Shown here: piece by piece, positions 11,590 to 43,934 of the stretch
How positions within the stretch are numbered: the first letter of the stretch is position 1
How the letters are laid out: the number at the start of each line of letters is the position of its first letter
Assembly: GCF_018812025.1 (NCBI RefSeq)
Contig: NC_063058.1
Span: 17,012,797-17,076,796, forward strand
From: Megalobrama amblycephala
Taxonomy: Eukaryota > Chordata > Actinopteri > Cypriniformes > Xenocyprididae
DNA length: 64,000 nucleotides
Direction of reading: 5' to 3'
Made by a program: the position numbers and the translations under genes
Notes under the pieces: model-generated
Database searches by the model: none
What the model was told of the DNA's origin: nothing
The model's input: only the letters and a program-made list of their open reading frames with translations

Positions 11590-11934
11590 ATCGAGTCCCC
11601 CCAGGAATCGGGTCTCCTTTAGAACCCTGAGTAACCCATACTTTTATTGGGTAGTATTTTTAACGCCTGATTATATATCCTGCAAAATCATGTTTTTTTA
11701 GTTAATGTACTAGCATAGCATACAACTACCCGATTAGCCTGCTAGCTTAGCTTATATTATATTAGGTGTGTTTTTTGCTTCCAGTATCTGTTTCCAGTTT
11801 GTTTTCCAGCATGATGTGTGCACTTGATGTAATAAACATCATAGGTTATAATTAGTCAAGACATCACAATAACTTTTGATCAGGCATTACCGCTTGGGTC
11901 CTAAAGGAGACCTGATTCCTGGAGGGGGAATGAA
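11590..11934. repeat. Inverted repeat with arms of about 35 bases
   Basis: CCAGGAATCGGGTCTCCTTT (left) faces AAAGGAGACCTGATTCCTGG (right), with about 270 bases between. It looks like the ends of a small DNA element, but no clear target duplication was found. Confidence 0.55.
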
Positions 11935-13359
11935 TTTCTCATGACAGTGGCAAAGTAGCTGCTCAGCCTTTTTATATAAATTCACAATTGCAAAGAAAAA
12001 AAGTCAGAATTGTGAGATAAAAGTATATATTAATATATATATATATATCACATGCCAGCTAAATCTAAAATACACATTAGAATATTGAGCCTAAAACTTA
12101 ACTTACATTCTATATTAAATGCGAAGGAGCTTTTGTTTATTTTGGAAAATCATCCAAAAAAGGTTGTCTTCTAATGGAAAGGTACTGGATGGATGGAATC
12201 ACTTTAAGCTTTCCAAGAAGGCTTTTTGAATACTCACTTTGAGAAAGATGGAGCAAAAATTGAAAAAGACTGCCGTGCATCAACACACGCTTTATTTTGG
12301 AGACATTCTTCAACCGCTGCATGTCTACATCAAATTAACGCTCCTTTAGAGAGTTTTGATGGGCCTGAGATGCCCCTAAAACTTCAAAACTAAAGACTGG
12401 AGTCAAACTTTTATCAGCGTTTGGAAGGATCACAGACAAGAGAGTTCAGTGAGAGTGTGAGTTTCTTTCATCTTGTGGTATCAGAGCCAAAAAACAGGCC
12501 ACTGATTAGCAGGTCTTTTTTTTTTTTTTTACAGTCATCTGAGGGAAAAATTAAGGTGCACACATACAGAGAGAATGAGAAATTTAGATAAAAACAAGAA
12601 TTGCAGGCTTTGGCATTTGTTTTGTCCCAAAACCCATTATGTCCCCTGGCCAACAACTGTCAGACACAAGACTGCTAGTCATTGGTCATTTCAAGCTGTT
12701 GCGGTGCTAAAGTTTCATTCGCCTGCCCTCATTTGAAGATCTCCATTTCAAGACCAATTATTCTTTTGATTCAAGTGGCGAGTAGAAACACAACCAGAGT
12801 CCATTGGAAGTGGACTGTGCCGGAGTTACACAAAGCAGCCACCTCGCCTTCAAAGGGCACTCGGACCAAATCTAGGACAGAGATTAAGCGCTGTCTCTGT
12901 GAGATATAGCGGGACTTTTCGGCATGAGTAATAGGGTGGAGAAGCTCGCTGATTTACGCAGCACTGGGGGCCAAGCAAATTGTTTAAGATGGAAAAGGCT
13001 AGACGGCCACAACTTGGGCTCCAGATAAAGATAAAATATCAGCAGATAGCTTTACATTTCCATGGGTGTTTTAATATAGAGTATGTATGGTTGAAGGGGG
13101 GCCTTTGTTGAATGAAACGGAATGTGGCTGATCCAAGAATCTGAGTGAATTTTAATGAGGCAATATGTAAGAATTTTCATGTATTAATTGTTTTTTTATT
13201 GGCAATGTGTGAACAGCTTGTAAGGAAACTTAAAAAACGAGACCTTCCTGATTTCCTATATGTTGTCTATGAAGCCTGTAGACTGATTTTTATGTTAAGG
13301 ACTCGGGACGTTTTTGCCAGGAAAATCAAAAGGATGTGACGTTTAAGCGCACTTATAGG
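11935..13359. other. Non-coding; 12.59-13.10 kb unique-looking
   Basis: No exon is recognised. Between about 12590 and 13100 the sequence is non-repetitive and of even composition, unlike the mobile DNA around it, and is a candidate conserved non-coding element downstream of wt1. The open frame at 12682-12909 has no domain. Confidence 0.4.
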
Positions 13360-13478
13360 GGTGGGAGGAAAAATCGCGATTCTCTCTTCAACGATTCTGG
13401 ATCGATTCTGAGAATTTCAGAATCGATTCTGAGCTTATTTTTAACCGCAGTTGCGAGATGACACTTCGTCTGCTTACG

Positions 13479-13621
13479 GTGCGTGTCCACCGGCGCCGAG
13501 CAGAGCGATCCTTTTCAATTCATTCACATGGAAGTTGAGCTTCACTCTCGCGAGCCTGAAGATGCTCAACTTCCATAGGAATGAACTGAATACGCTCGCT
13601 CCACGCCAGTGGACACGCACT
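13479..13621. repeat. Short foldback, arms about 60 bases
   Basis: GGTGCGTGTCCACCGGCG at the left is matched by CGCCAGTGGACACGCAC at the right, and ATGGAAGTTGAGC by GCTCAACTTCCAT. The preceding 13360-13440 carries repeated AGAATCGATTCTG motifs. Probably a small DNA transposon relic. Confidence 0.65.
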
Positions 13622-13950
13622 GTCAGAAACAACTGTATTCTGCTTGTTTCCATTTCCTCTCATACACACACCACTCAAACCTTTTATAAAATAATCCTTC
13701 GTACAGTTCAGAAAAGCTAGAGCGAATTATGCGCACCCATTGCACGGACATTCACGTGGTTCATCATTGCACAGGATATACGCTGCGAGAGAAACGCGCT
13801 TGCAGCTTGCGTTTTCGCCCGCCGGTAGGCCTATTTTCCTTACAAAAGCTCTACGAAGGCATCATTTATGTTGTTTGGAGTGCTGTGGGCGTATATTTCT
13901 AAAAATATGAAACTCAATGACAGAAGGCTGCTTTCAATTTTCACGTGCAC

Positions 13951-14022
13951 GCCTTCCCTATTCAACTTACGGAACGAATGCGGTGCCAGTTCCATTTTTG
14001 TCCGTAAGTAGAATAGGGAAGG
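13951..14022. repeat. Inverted repeat, arms about 24 bases
   Basis: CGCCTTCCCTATTCAACTTA faces TAAGTAGAATAGGGAAGGCG across a short loop. GCACGTGC-like motifs lie outside the arms. Nature unknown. Confidence 0.6.
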
Positions 14023-14125
14023 CGTAGAACATACAGCGCAAGCCTTTTGAAGAATATGGAAAGCAGAAGCACGTGCAAGGCGATCATTTGTGTTTATAAA
14101 GCATATACAGTTGTATTTTTTTTTT

Positions 14126-14392
14126 TCGAAAATGACTGATCGTTTCGCTAGATAAGACCCTTACTCCTCATCTGGTATCGTTTAAAGCCCTTTGAAGCTG
14201 CACTGAAACTGTAATTTTGACCTTCAACCATTTGGAGGCCATTGAAGTCCACTATAAGGAGAATAATCCTGGAATGTTTTCATCAAAAACCTTAATTTCT
14301 TTTCGACTGAAGAAAGAAAGACATGAACATCTTGGATGACATGGGGGTGAGTAAATTATCAGGAAATTTTTATTTGAAAGTGAACTAATCCT
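14126..14392. mobile_element. Half of a TTAA foldback element (5010-5893 type)
   Basis: Closely matches the right arm of the element at 5010-5893, including TTTCGCTAGATAAGACCCTT and GATGACATGGGGGTGAGTAA. It ends CTAATCCT followed by TTAA (14393-14396). The left arm is absent. Confidence 0.8.
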
Positions 14393-14715
14393 TTAAAGGA
14401 TTAAACAGACAGGACAAAAACATCTTAGACTATATTTTAAATGATATCTGTGCATTATTATGAATGCAGCTTATTTGATCTTCCGCTGTCTATGATGAAA
14501 TCAGTAGCTAATAATCAAACAACCGTAAAGCTGAGAAAGAGAAAAATCCCTCACAGGTTTTGAATGGAAAACGTTCAGACACTCTTTAATACTGAAAGCA
14601 CTCTTTGTTTATTGCTTGTAATGTTTCATTGTTCCTCTTTATTATTATTTATTAGACTACTTGATTTTATGTTTTAAAGCTGTTTATAGCCAATATTTAA
14701 AAATCTTAACGTATT

Positions 14716-14805
14716 CTTCTTCTTTTCCTTTCGGCTGTTCCCCTCAGAGGTTGCCACAGCGAATCATCCGCCTCCATCTAGCCCTATCCCCTGCATCCTC
14801 TTCTC
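14716..14805 (-). mobile_element. LINE 3'-tail fragment with target duplication
   Basis: 90 bases flanked by the 12-base direct repeat TCTTAACGTATT (14704-14715 and 14806-14817). Read on the minus strand it contains GATGATTCGCTGTGGCAACC and ends in GAA repeats, a pattern I know from the 3' tails of fish LINE-type retroelements. A short 3' end with a target duplication fits a 5'-truncated retrotransposition. The exact LINE family is not assigned. Confidence 0.6.
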
Positions 14806-14825
14806 TCTTAACGTATTAATCTTAA

Positions 14826-17212
14826 AGGGTTAGTTCACCCAAAAATGAAAATTATGTCATTAATGACTCACCCTCATGTCGTTCCAAACTCGTAAGACCT
14901 CCGTTCATCTTATGAACACAGTTTAAGATATTTTAGATTTAGTCCGAGAGCTTTCAGTCCCTCCATTGAAAATGTATGTACGGTATACTGTCCATGTCCA
15001 GAAAGGTAATAAAAACACCATCAAAGTAGTCCATGTGACATCAGTGGGTCAGTTAGAAGTTTTTGAAGCATCGAAAATACATTTTGGTCCAAAAATAACA
15101 AAAACTACGACTTTATTCAGCATTGTATTCTCTTCCGGGTCTGTTGTCAATCCGGGTTCACGACTCCGCAGTGACCAGGCATGAAAATCCCTGACCTTTC
15201 GGCAAAATTCGCCATTTTGAAACCAAAATAGGTGACCTATGTGAATCGTGTAGATTCGATTCTTACTCATATCGTAATAATAGTAGGCAAATAATAAAAT
15301 ATGGCCTATCACTTATGTTATGTTGCTTGCTATGCTATTACACATTGGCCAACAATATAAATTTTTCTGTCCAACTAGCTTAACCAGAGAGTAAAATGTG
15401 ATTTTGTAACATGTAACTTTTTTTTTTAAACAAACGTAATAGCCTACTTTAATATTTTACTGTAAAGTTGTGCAATTTTGTAGGATTTATGGTATTTTGT
15501 TTTATTTATTTGCCCCAATTTGTAATAATTTAAGTATATACATTTATATAAAATAGCAAAATTTTATGTTAAATTCACTTTAATAAAGATCTACATTTCT
15601 AAATTTCATTCATAGTGATAGACATGAAAAATGTTCCTGGGTTTAGTGGACGATTACTGCCATCTACTGGAAAGCAAACACTTAATTAAATTAAAATTAA
15701 AATAACATGAATTTTTAACTACAGCCACTAGATGGCTAGAGAATTAATCAATGGTTCGCATTATAAAATCATTATTATAACTATAAAAATAACTTTATAT
15801 CAAATTTTAGCATTTTTTGTACTATCATTTGTACTATCATGGGTATTTGAAGATATTTTTGAAAAATACAATTATTTACAAGGCTGTAGAGAACAGTGCA
15901 CTATTGCAGACTTATATACTGAGGTTTTAATTACATTATTTTAATATAGTCAGTAGTGAATTAAAGTGGGCCGGTCTAAGGCATGAAACTGCAGGGCTGA
16001 AAATGAGTCCCAATCCGGCCCTGGATGGTTTCAATAATTTTAATATTTTCTGGTATATCTAAGTTAAGTTACAAAGGAGCTCTGTTGACATAGACTTAGC
16101 TAACGTTAGCTGCAGCTTGATGAATTGAGTCATTGAACACAGCAGGAGAGAACGCAACGTTAGCCAGCTAGCTAAAGCTCTGGTGGAAAATTATTAGCTA
16201 ACGCTATTGTTTTTGAGGAGGTAGATTTTGAGGTGAGGTGATTTGTCACTGTAAACTACGCAAAAACCTGGTGACGCCTCTGTGTACGCACAGTCCTCAA
16301 ATCAAGCAACAGCAAAAGAAGAAGAGTTCGACCAATCATAGCACTAGGTTTTTCCCCCAAATAGCAAGTGGGGATGATTGACAGATGCGTAAAGCCTATC
16401 ATTAAAAAGAGACTGAAAATCGACACCAATAAAGATTCCCTCGATCCCCCTTCATAATACTTAGTAAGGAGGCCATAATAATTTTTGACTCATGGCTGAA
16501 GTTAAGTTTCTCCCCAGTTTCTCCCCAGGTTGGCAAAAGAAGCATCTCAAAATGCATCAGATTGATGCTTTAAAATATGGAATATTTAAATTTTTCTACC
16601 TAGATGGGTAATATCCTTCTCACCTTTTTCACCCCTGACTCGTTTTCATGCCTGAGTGACGCTGCTGATGTAAGACGCTGCTGACGTGTTATCTGGTGCG
16701 CCCGAGCTTCGTTTACAGTCTGAGGGAAACGCACACTGTATTCAAGCTATTCTACACTGTTTGTATTTTGGTATTGCTAAATTTTTTAAAATGGTGCGTA
16801 AGTGTGCATGTCGCTGATGTCCTAATCGGCAAAAACAACCACGGTGACGTAAAAGTGCATTACCAACGCCGACAGATGAAAGGATTCAATGGAATCAATT
16901 CAATGGAAAGGATTCTGGAAGAGAAGACAATGCTGAATAAAGTTGTAATTTTTGTTATTTTTGGACCAAAATGTATTTTCGATACTTCAAAAACTTCTAA
17001 CTAACCCACTGATGTCACATGGACTACTTTGATGATGTTTTTTATTATCTTTCTGGACATGGACAGTTTCAATGGATGGACAGAAAGCTCTCGGACTAAA
17101 TCTAAAATATCTTAATTTGTGTTCAGAAGATGAACGAAGGTCTTACGGGTTTGGAACGACATGAGGGAGAGTCATTAATGACATAATTTTCATTTTTGGG
17201 TGAACTAACCCT
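14826..17212. mobile_element. TTAA foldback element (AGGGTTAGTTCACCC type), split by an insertion
   Basis: Left arm 14826-15169 and right arm about 16915-17212 are complements: ends AGGGTTAGTTCACCC and GGGTGAACTAACCCT, TTAA at 14822-14825 and 17213-17216. Both arms contain the same motif as antisense frames (NKVVVFVIFGPKCIFD and NKVVIFVIFGPKCIFD), showing near-identity. The centre carries the separate element at 15176-16654 and about 250 bases of its own. Confidence 0.85.
15176..16654. mobile_element. Nested DNA element with CAGGCATGAAAA ends
   Basis: About 1.48 kb with terminal repeats CAGGCATGAAAA and TTTTCATGCCTG. The flank AGTGAC occurs on both sides (15170-15175, 16655-16660), a probable 6-base target duplication. 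It sits inside the foldback element above and so is younger. No long open frame remains in it. Superfamily not assigned. Confidence 0.7.
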
Positions 17213-17216
17213 TTAA

Positions 17217-17847
17217 GTATTATTTATTTTTTTTAAACTAGTAATCATTTAAAAAGTTCTTATAAATAAATATATATCGTGGTCTTGAATCACATTCAGC
17301 CTCATGCAAGCAATAAGTTGCTGGCTGCAGTTCACTTAACGGCCACCGGTGTCGCTAATAACAAGGTTTTCTGAATTCTGTAGCCAAAAACTTTGATATA
17401 GCCCCTTTATCAGTGACGGAAAACTGAACCTATTGTCACTCGTACTGTATGTCATATTCGAAGAGCTATCACCTACTTTGCTAACGAAAAATATACAGCC
17501 AAATTCAGTTATTATAAAATTACCTGCAGATTTATATAATAAAGCCCACAATGAAAATGAGAAAATAATTATCAAGTGATAATTTTAAGATTTTCTCAAC
17601 ATAACTATTAAAAAGTAAATAAATTCAGAGCAGAACCAGCTTCACATTTCATCAAGTTAATGCCAAGAGTTGAATTTTAATTTTTTTTTTTTTTACAAAA
17701 AACAATGACTGTGTCGATAACAGATATATACGACAAACATACAAATAAAGCTCATTTAAAAAAAACAAAAAAACATTTCCATCCAAAATACGTTTCACAT
17801 TTCTTTCCATTACTTATGTGAGTCACATTTCCCATTTTGCCTAGATT
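17217..17847. other. Intergenic sequence beyond the wt1 3' end
   Basis: AT-rich, with poly-T and poly-A stretches near 17680 and 17760. No exon or element is recognised. Part of it may belong to a longer wt1 3' UTR if a more distal poly(A) site is used. Confidence 0.4.
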
Positions 17848-17853
17848 TTTATT
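17848..17853 (-). promoter_or_regulatory. Candidate wt1 poly(A) signal
   Basis: AATAAA on the minus strand, about 600 bases after the wt1 stop codon. Other AATAAA or ATTAAA words occur in this AT-rich region, so the choice is tentative. Confidence 0.4.
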
Positions 17854-18450
17854 TTTTTTGGTGTTTTGGCTGAGGATTGAAACTAATATTTACAACTTGA
17901 CCACAATCGCTCAGCCACATAACCAGTGTGACCTACTCATAAATTAACCGGTAAGGTCAAAAAGAGTGGATTTTTACAAACAGCATGGATGAGTACTTCA
18001 ATGGAGAGAGTTTTACAATACAATTCAGATACAACATGTTGAGGACGGATAGTTTGAATGTGTTTTACAAGGCGAAACTGTTGTTATTTTTTAATTTACA
18101 ACAAACATAATAAATTAGTCTAAAAACTACTTAATTAATTGTTAGATGCATAATATTTCACATCCCAAATCTCAAAATCTTATTAAAAGACATAAGGTTT
18201 CCTCACTGGAAACAGATACTTGTACATTGACGCCACTGACTGTAATCTTGTATTAGGGCCCGTTGCAAGCTGCCTCTAGGGGGCACTGCACATGCAGATA
18301 AAGAGTAGTGTTGTCTTGTCTTGCAACTCCATGACCTGAACTTTTATAAAGGAAAACAGACTATTGCTTTTCCTTATACAAGTTGCAGTTTATGCTTTGG
18401 GACGGGGCCGCACCAGCACCCAGGAGAAGCCACTGCCAAAGGGACGCGAC
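17854..18450 (-). other. wt1a: Probable wt1 3' UTR
   Basis: Follows the stop codon at 18451-18453. No coding or repeat is recognised apart from AT-rich runs. The extent is inferred from the candidate poly(A) signal. Confidence 0.5.
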
Positions 18451-38900
<20,450 letters not shown>

Positions 38901-41176
38901 ATGAGCTTTGAAACACATTTTAGCAGACACTATAAAACTGTTAATATATGCACTTTAGACTTTGGCTGAGCAGGTAGAATTGATTTACAAATTTAAAAAA
39001 TAAATTTAAAATCTATTTTGAATTTGATTTCAGAATTTGAATTGGTTTGTGAAGGGACGGGGCTTTCGTTTTAATTATTGTTCTAACTGTATGCTTCGGT
39101 TAAATACATTTAATTGTGTTTCAAGACTATATTTTGAGGCGCGTGACCTTACAGCGTCATAATGACCGCGCGCAAACTACCGCTTTATCATTAACATCCA
39201 TCAAACTTAATGTTTTTTTTTTTTCCCCTCTATAGCTCAGACGGCCTCATATGCATTTTACAAATGCGACTGCCCTTTTATAATTTAGGGCGATTTTAGA
39301 ACATTATAGGAGTAAAAAATTAATGCCAAGGAAGGCAAAATTATAATGATTATTTTGTAAGTGGGTTGGTGTAACGATATCTTTAGGAGAACGGAAATAG
39401 TTAATTATTAAAGAGTGTGTGATTGTTTGTGACGTTATTTAATTTACGGCAGAGAGGAAAACATTAGATCATTGACTCCGCGACATCTTTTTATTAAAAC
39501 TTTTAAACAAGGATGATAATAGCCTAATAATAATAAATGCCCATTTTTTCTTTTTTTTTTTTTAAATATATAGGCTACCCAAGTGACCGTATCAGCCCCT
39601 TTTCCCACAAAATAAAAATTAGTTTATTAACAATTGTATGCAACGTATCATGACTTGTTTACTTTTAAATAAAAATATAGTACATTTTAAAAATGGAGCA
39701 AAGATAAAATGTAACGAAAATAATCCCACTATGCTATTATACTGTCTTGTTTCTAATTTTAAATTATTCGTTTTTTTTAACAATTATTAATATTCCATTG
39801 TTTTTTATTTTATTACTTAATTAAAATAATGAACTCATTAAAGGCAATGATAATTCATTAAGCTTCATTACGTTTCTCAAAACCTAATATTTATAAACCG
39901 AAAGCGTTGAATGATTAAATGAAACTTCTTGCTTAGGCAAATTATGTTTCAAATTGCAGCCTAACTGCTAGCCAGAAAAAAACGTTAAAACCGTTAGGCT
40001 TCATATGAACGGCAGCATTTTGTTTAGATAAAAATAGTTTCTTATCATCTTCTCATTATCGAGATGAAAAACTCATTTGCAGGTGCTCACATTCACATGA
40101 ACTGTTAAATACTTTAACAGTCAAATAAAAAAACTGAATGAGTAACGTCTTTTATAAAAAAAAAATAAATAAAAAAAAAGTAGTTTGTTCGAATTTTCTC
40201 ATTTTAGCCTATTATATTTAATCCGTCAGTCGTTATTCAAAGCAACGAAGCGCGTTTGATTTATCACATCAGAAAGATATTCCACGCAGGAAAACGCATG
40301 AAATGTCCTAATGAAACCATTTTGTCTTGCAATTGGCGACCATCAAGTGCAGGACGATGAAAGGCCGATGAAAAATATGCGATGTTGCGATGAAGACATG
40401 AGGAGGGACAAGTCAATTATAACACTGCACAATCTGCCGCGAGGAAGAGAGGACTTACACACACCCCTACACACACTCCCTCAGCAAGGGCTGAGTTCCT
40501 GCTTAACCTCTGGCTCACTGTCTGGAGAAGAGTAATATTACTGAAGTCCACATCTCCAGCCTGAGATGGACCTCATCTGGAAGTCCTCATACCATCAGGT
40601 TGGAGATGTGAAAACAAACGAATCCTGTATTATATTGTTAGCACTTAGTCAATTCTTCGCTTTAACTTTTAACCAGGGCCCATGGACATTCATAACCATT
40701 TGCAGAATACTTGCAACAACAGTAATAGACAGTGACAAAGATTTTATTTCCACAGTGGTTCGAAAAATATGGTGTGACACAACACACGCCCGGCATCCAG
40801 ACACTTTTATGGTCCAAGATGAAACAATATAATAAACGAGAGTGAGAATTATGGATAATTATTGTAAAATACTGGCAATCAGTGCATTTATCTGTAGTAA
40901 AAGAACAAGAAATTAAGTTAACCGACAAGGTCGAATGCAATCAAACAGTTGTCGAAGTGCACAAATTGTAGTTATTATTCCAGTGAAAGCATGTGCCTGC
41001 AAATTAAGTAGGCTAGCCTACATTATGTATTAGGCTATATTTAAATACCAATGTATTTTTATAAATGTAGCATTAAATATCAAAAATAAAAGTAGGTCTA
41101 CTGAGCGATGGCCCATAATTTATTTATTTATTTAAAATTTAAACGCTCTATATCCTACTGCTCAAAATATATAGAT
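38901..41176. other. Upstream region of wt1, no recognised element
   Basis: AT-rich non-coding sequence with scattered unique stretches (for example 39120-39200 and 40240-40560). Short open frames lack domains and overlap on both strands. Confidence 0.4.
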
Positions 41177-41180
41177 TTAA

Positions 41181-42000
41181 AGGGTTAGTTCACCCAAATT
41201 CAGTCAGTCATCAATTAGGCTACTCACCTTCATGTCATTTCAAACCCATAAGACTTTCGTTCAACATCGGAACACAAATAAAAATGTTTTTAATGAAATT
41301 TCTGTCCCTCATTTACAGTCTACCACTTGACGCTTCAAAAAGTTCAAAGAGATTGTAAAACTATGAAATGAGCAGTTTAGTCCAAATTTTCTGATTTGCT
41401 GTATATGATTAACAGATTTAATTTAGACTTTTATTCACGTATATACAGAAGCTCGACCGAACTGCGAGAACCAGAGCCATTGGCGAGATCAAACCTCATT
41501 GGCTCAAACCTGCCGCATAACACACGAGAATGAACCTCATTGGTTCTCGCACATCAAGAAAACAAGATTGAGCTTCAGTTTACCACAACTGACGCGGATG
41601 ACGATGAATGTTTCTATTAGTGCTGTCAAATCGATTAATCGCATCTAACATAAAAGTTTGTTTACATAATATATCTGTGCAATATATATTACTATATTTA
41701 TAGCTATATTAGCCTATATGTGTGTGTATATGTACATACACAGGCACACAGATCTGTTCATCATAAAGCAATTGTGTCTCTTCAGAGGATTTGGACTCAG
41801 CTGCTCAATTCGGATAGCCTAGATTAGTTTTACAATTTTTTTTTAACTTTTTGAAGCATCAAAGTGGTAGTTGCATAGACTGTCAATGGAGGGATAGAAA
41901 TCTCTAAGATTTCATTAAAAATATCTTAATTTGTGTTCTGAAGATAACGACATGAGGGTGAGTAAATGACAGAATTTTCATTTTTGCATGAACCAACCCT
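41181..42000. mobile_element. TTAA foldback element, upstream of wt1
   Basis: Ends AGGGTTAGTTCACCC and AACCAACCCT with TTAA at 41177-41180 and 42001-42004. The arms match the AGGGTTAGTTCACCC family. The centre contains TGCTGTCAAATCGATTAATCG (41624 onward), the start of another dispersed AT-rich repeat, so a second insertion is likely. Confidence 0.8.
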
Positions 42001-42599
42001 TTAAGGAGTGAGCAATTCTAGACACAGATAGAATAATATAGAGGATATAGAGGTTTGAGCATTAGCAACTTACTTTTCGCGCCATTAATTAAATCCTCCA
42101 CACACTCGAGTTCTGAGGATCATATTACTTCGAGTTCTTGGCACATTTTGAGTGTGACATGACCAGTTCAGTGAGTTGTTACCTGAAGTCTCGGTTCGAC
42201 CGGTTCATTGAATCAATGAGTTGTTGACTCATGAACAGTGATCATTTAGCGGATGAATCATTCAATGCTATTTAAGAACTGATTCAATAGGTTCAACGAA
42301 AATATTTGGAATAAAGCTATCGCGGCTGAGTTTCTTCATTTTGAAATGGCGAGGAACTATATGTTTTAATAAAATGTAGTGAAGTAAAATAAGATATTAT
42401 GCTTGAAGTAAATCAAATTATGACAAATGGGATTTTATAGAATCAACTTGTTGACCTTCTTTTCTGATTTTTTTTAATTAAAAATGAATTGTGATAAACT
42501 TAAATAGCCTAGTCTTAATTGTCCATTTTGTATATGACTGAGTCTGTTGTTCACTTTACAGAAATATTTGATTCCTTGATGAAAATGTTTAGCTGGTTT

Positions 42600-43420
42600 G
42601 ATTTATCACAGGGGGCAGCTGTTAGCGTCCTTGAAAGTTTCTTTTGTTTTGATGTACGAAGACTTTAAAGTTTATCTTTTCTGCTTCTCGTCTTGCCAGC
42701 CGCTTTGCTTTCATAGTAACAGTTACACACAAACATTACCAGACAACACCATATTGCAAATCTAAGAGGTCACTGTTGCTGAATTTTACACTGTGAAAAA
42801 CAGAAAAGAACACTCAACATAATCATTTAGACTATCACAGATTCAATGAATTGCTTCATTAAATATAAAAAATCACTTCCTCCACTTCAGTCTCCCCCAT
42901 TTTGTTCACCCTAAGTGTCTTTAAACGAGTCTGAAAAGGTGACATTCAGTCACTACGATCTCAGAAGCTATCAAGAGGTCACGGAAACTGCAGGATCTGC
43001 ATCATATTACACTGCCACTTTCGTACACGAAGGCCATCCCTTTAACAATTAACCGAGATCCGTCTTTATTTGTCAAACGTTTAGGCCTTGCCGTAGCCGG
43101 AAGCGTTGGCCAAGGAGCAGGACGTGGCTAAGCAGAGGCAGTTTTCATTAAATTGATGAGCTGAAATCTGGTCCTACTTCACCATCTGGAATTGTAGTCT
43201 GGCGTTCTGCTGAAAGCTGCTGACCCAGGATTCAACTCTTCAACTCAGGGAAGAGGAGAGCGAGGAAAAGAAAAAGTCTGTCATGTCAGCAGAAGTCACT
43301 GTGTCAAAGTCCTTTATCTTTTCATCAAGCTGAAGAGCTTTGGAATAACGGCTTGGATTAAACTAGCTCTTTGGCAGCACCAAGAGGCAGATATCCAAAG
43401 TAAAGGGTAGATGGAAGTTA
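42600..43420 (-). promoter_or_regulatory. Candidate distal wt1 enhancer
   Basis: Unique, balanced sequence 4.2-5.0 kb upstream of the wt1 start codon. It contains nuclear-receptor-type half sites: AGGTCA at 42767, AGGTGA at 42937 followed after five bases by AGTCAC, and AGGTCA near 42976. I recall a conserved retinoic-acid-responsive element about 4 kb upstream of zebrafish wt1a. Whether it is this one cannot be decided without alignment. Confidence 0.4.
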
Positions 43421-43506
43421 CCAATCTAGTCCCATGTACTCATCCTTCCAAATGACTTGTTATCATTTGTTGTTGTTGTAGTTCACACAAAGCATGAAAT
43501 TCTGTC

Positions 43507-43562
<56 letters not shown>

Positions 43563-43566
43563 GTCT
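43507..43566. repeat. (ATCT)n microsatellite
   Basis: About 14 ATCT units, then TGTC. Same unit as the large intronic array. Confidence 0.95.
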
Positions 43567-43731
43567 GTCATCCATCTTTTGTATTCTGAAGTAAAACAAT
43601 TGAGGCTCATGTCGGAACCCAGTAGCCTTTTGTAAGCAAATTTTGCTTTCAAACGTATTCTTTTGAATCGGTTCACACAGATCGCATTAACTGATTAACT
43701 GATTCAATGATCTATTCGGAGTGAGTCTTAA

Positions 43732-43930
43732 AGGAACTCTTTGGTCATTTTTTTTGAGCGAGATGCTATTGGTCTAATCAGATTCAATGAACTATGCAAA
43801 GCTATGCTAAAAAAGTGTTACCGCCAGATCCGGAGATTGGCTGAATGGATTCAAAAGCAGTAAAACTCAACTGTTTAACTCTAGGGGAGTTGGAAAATGA
43901 GCCTATTTTCAAAACATGTGGAGTGTTCCT
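43732..43930. mobile_element. Internally deleted AGGAACACTC foldback element
   Basis: TTAA at 43728-43731 and 43931-43934. It keeps a few bases of the left end (AGGAAC) and about 190 bases of the right arm, ending GAGTGTTCCT. Compared with the 872-base copy at 9259-10130, nearly the whole left arm and centre are gone. Confidence 0.8.
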
Positions 43931-43934
43931 TTAA

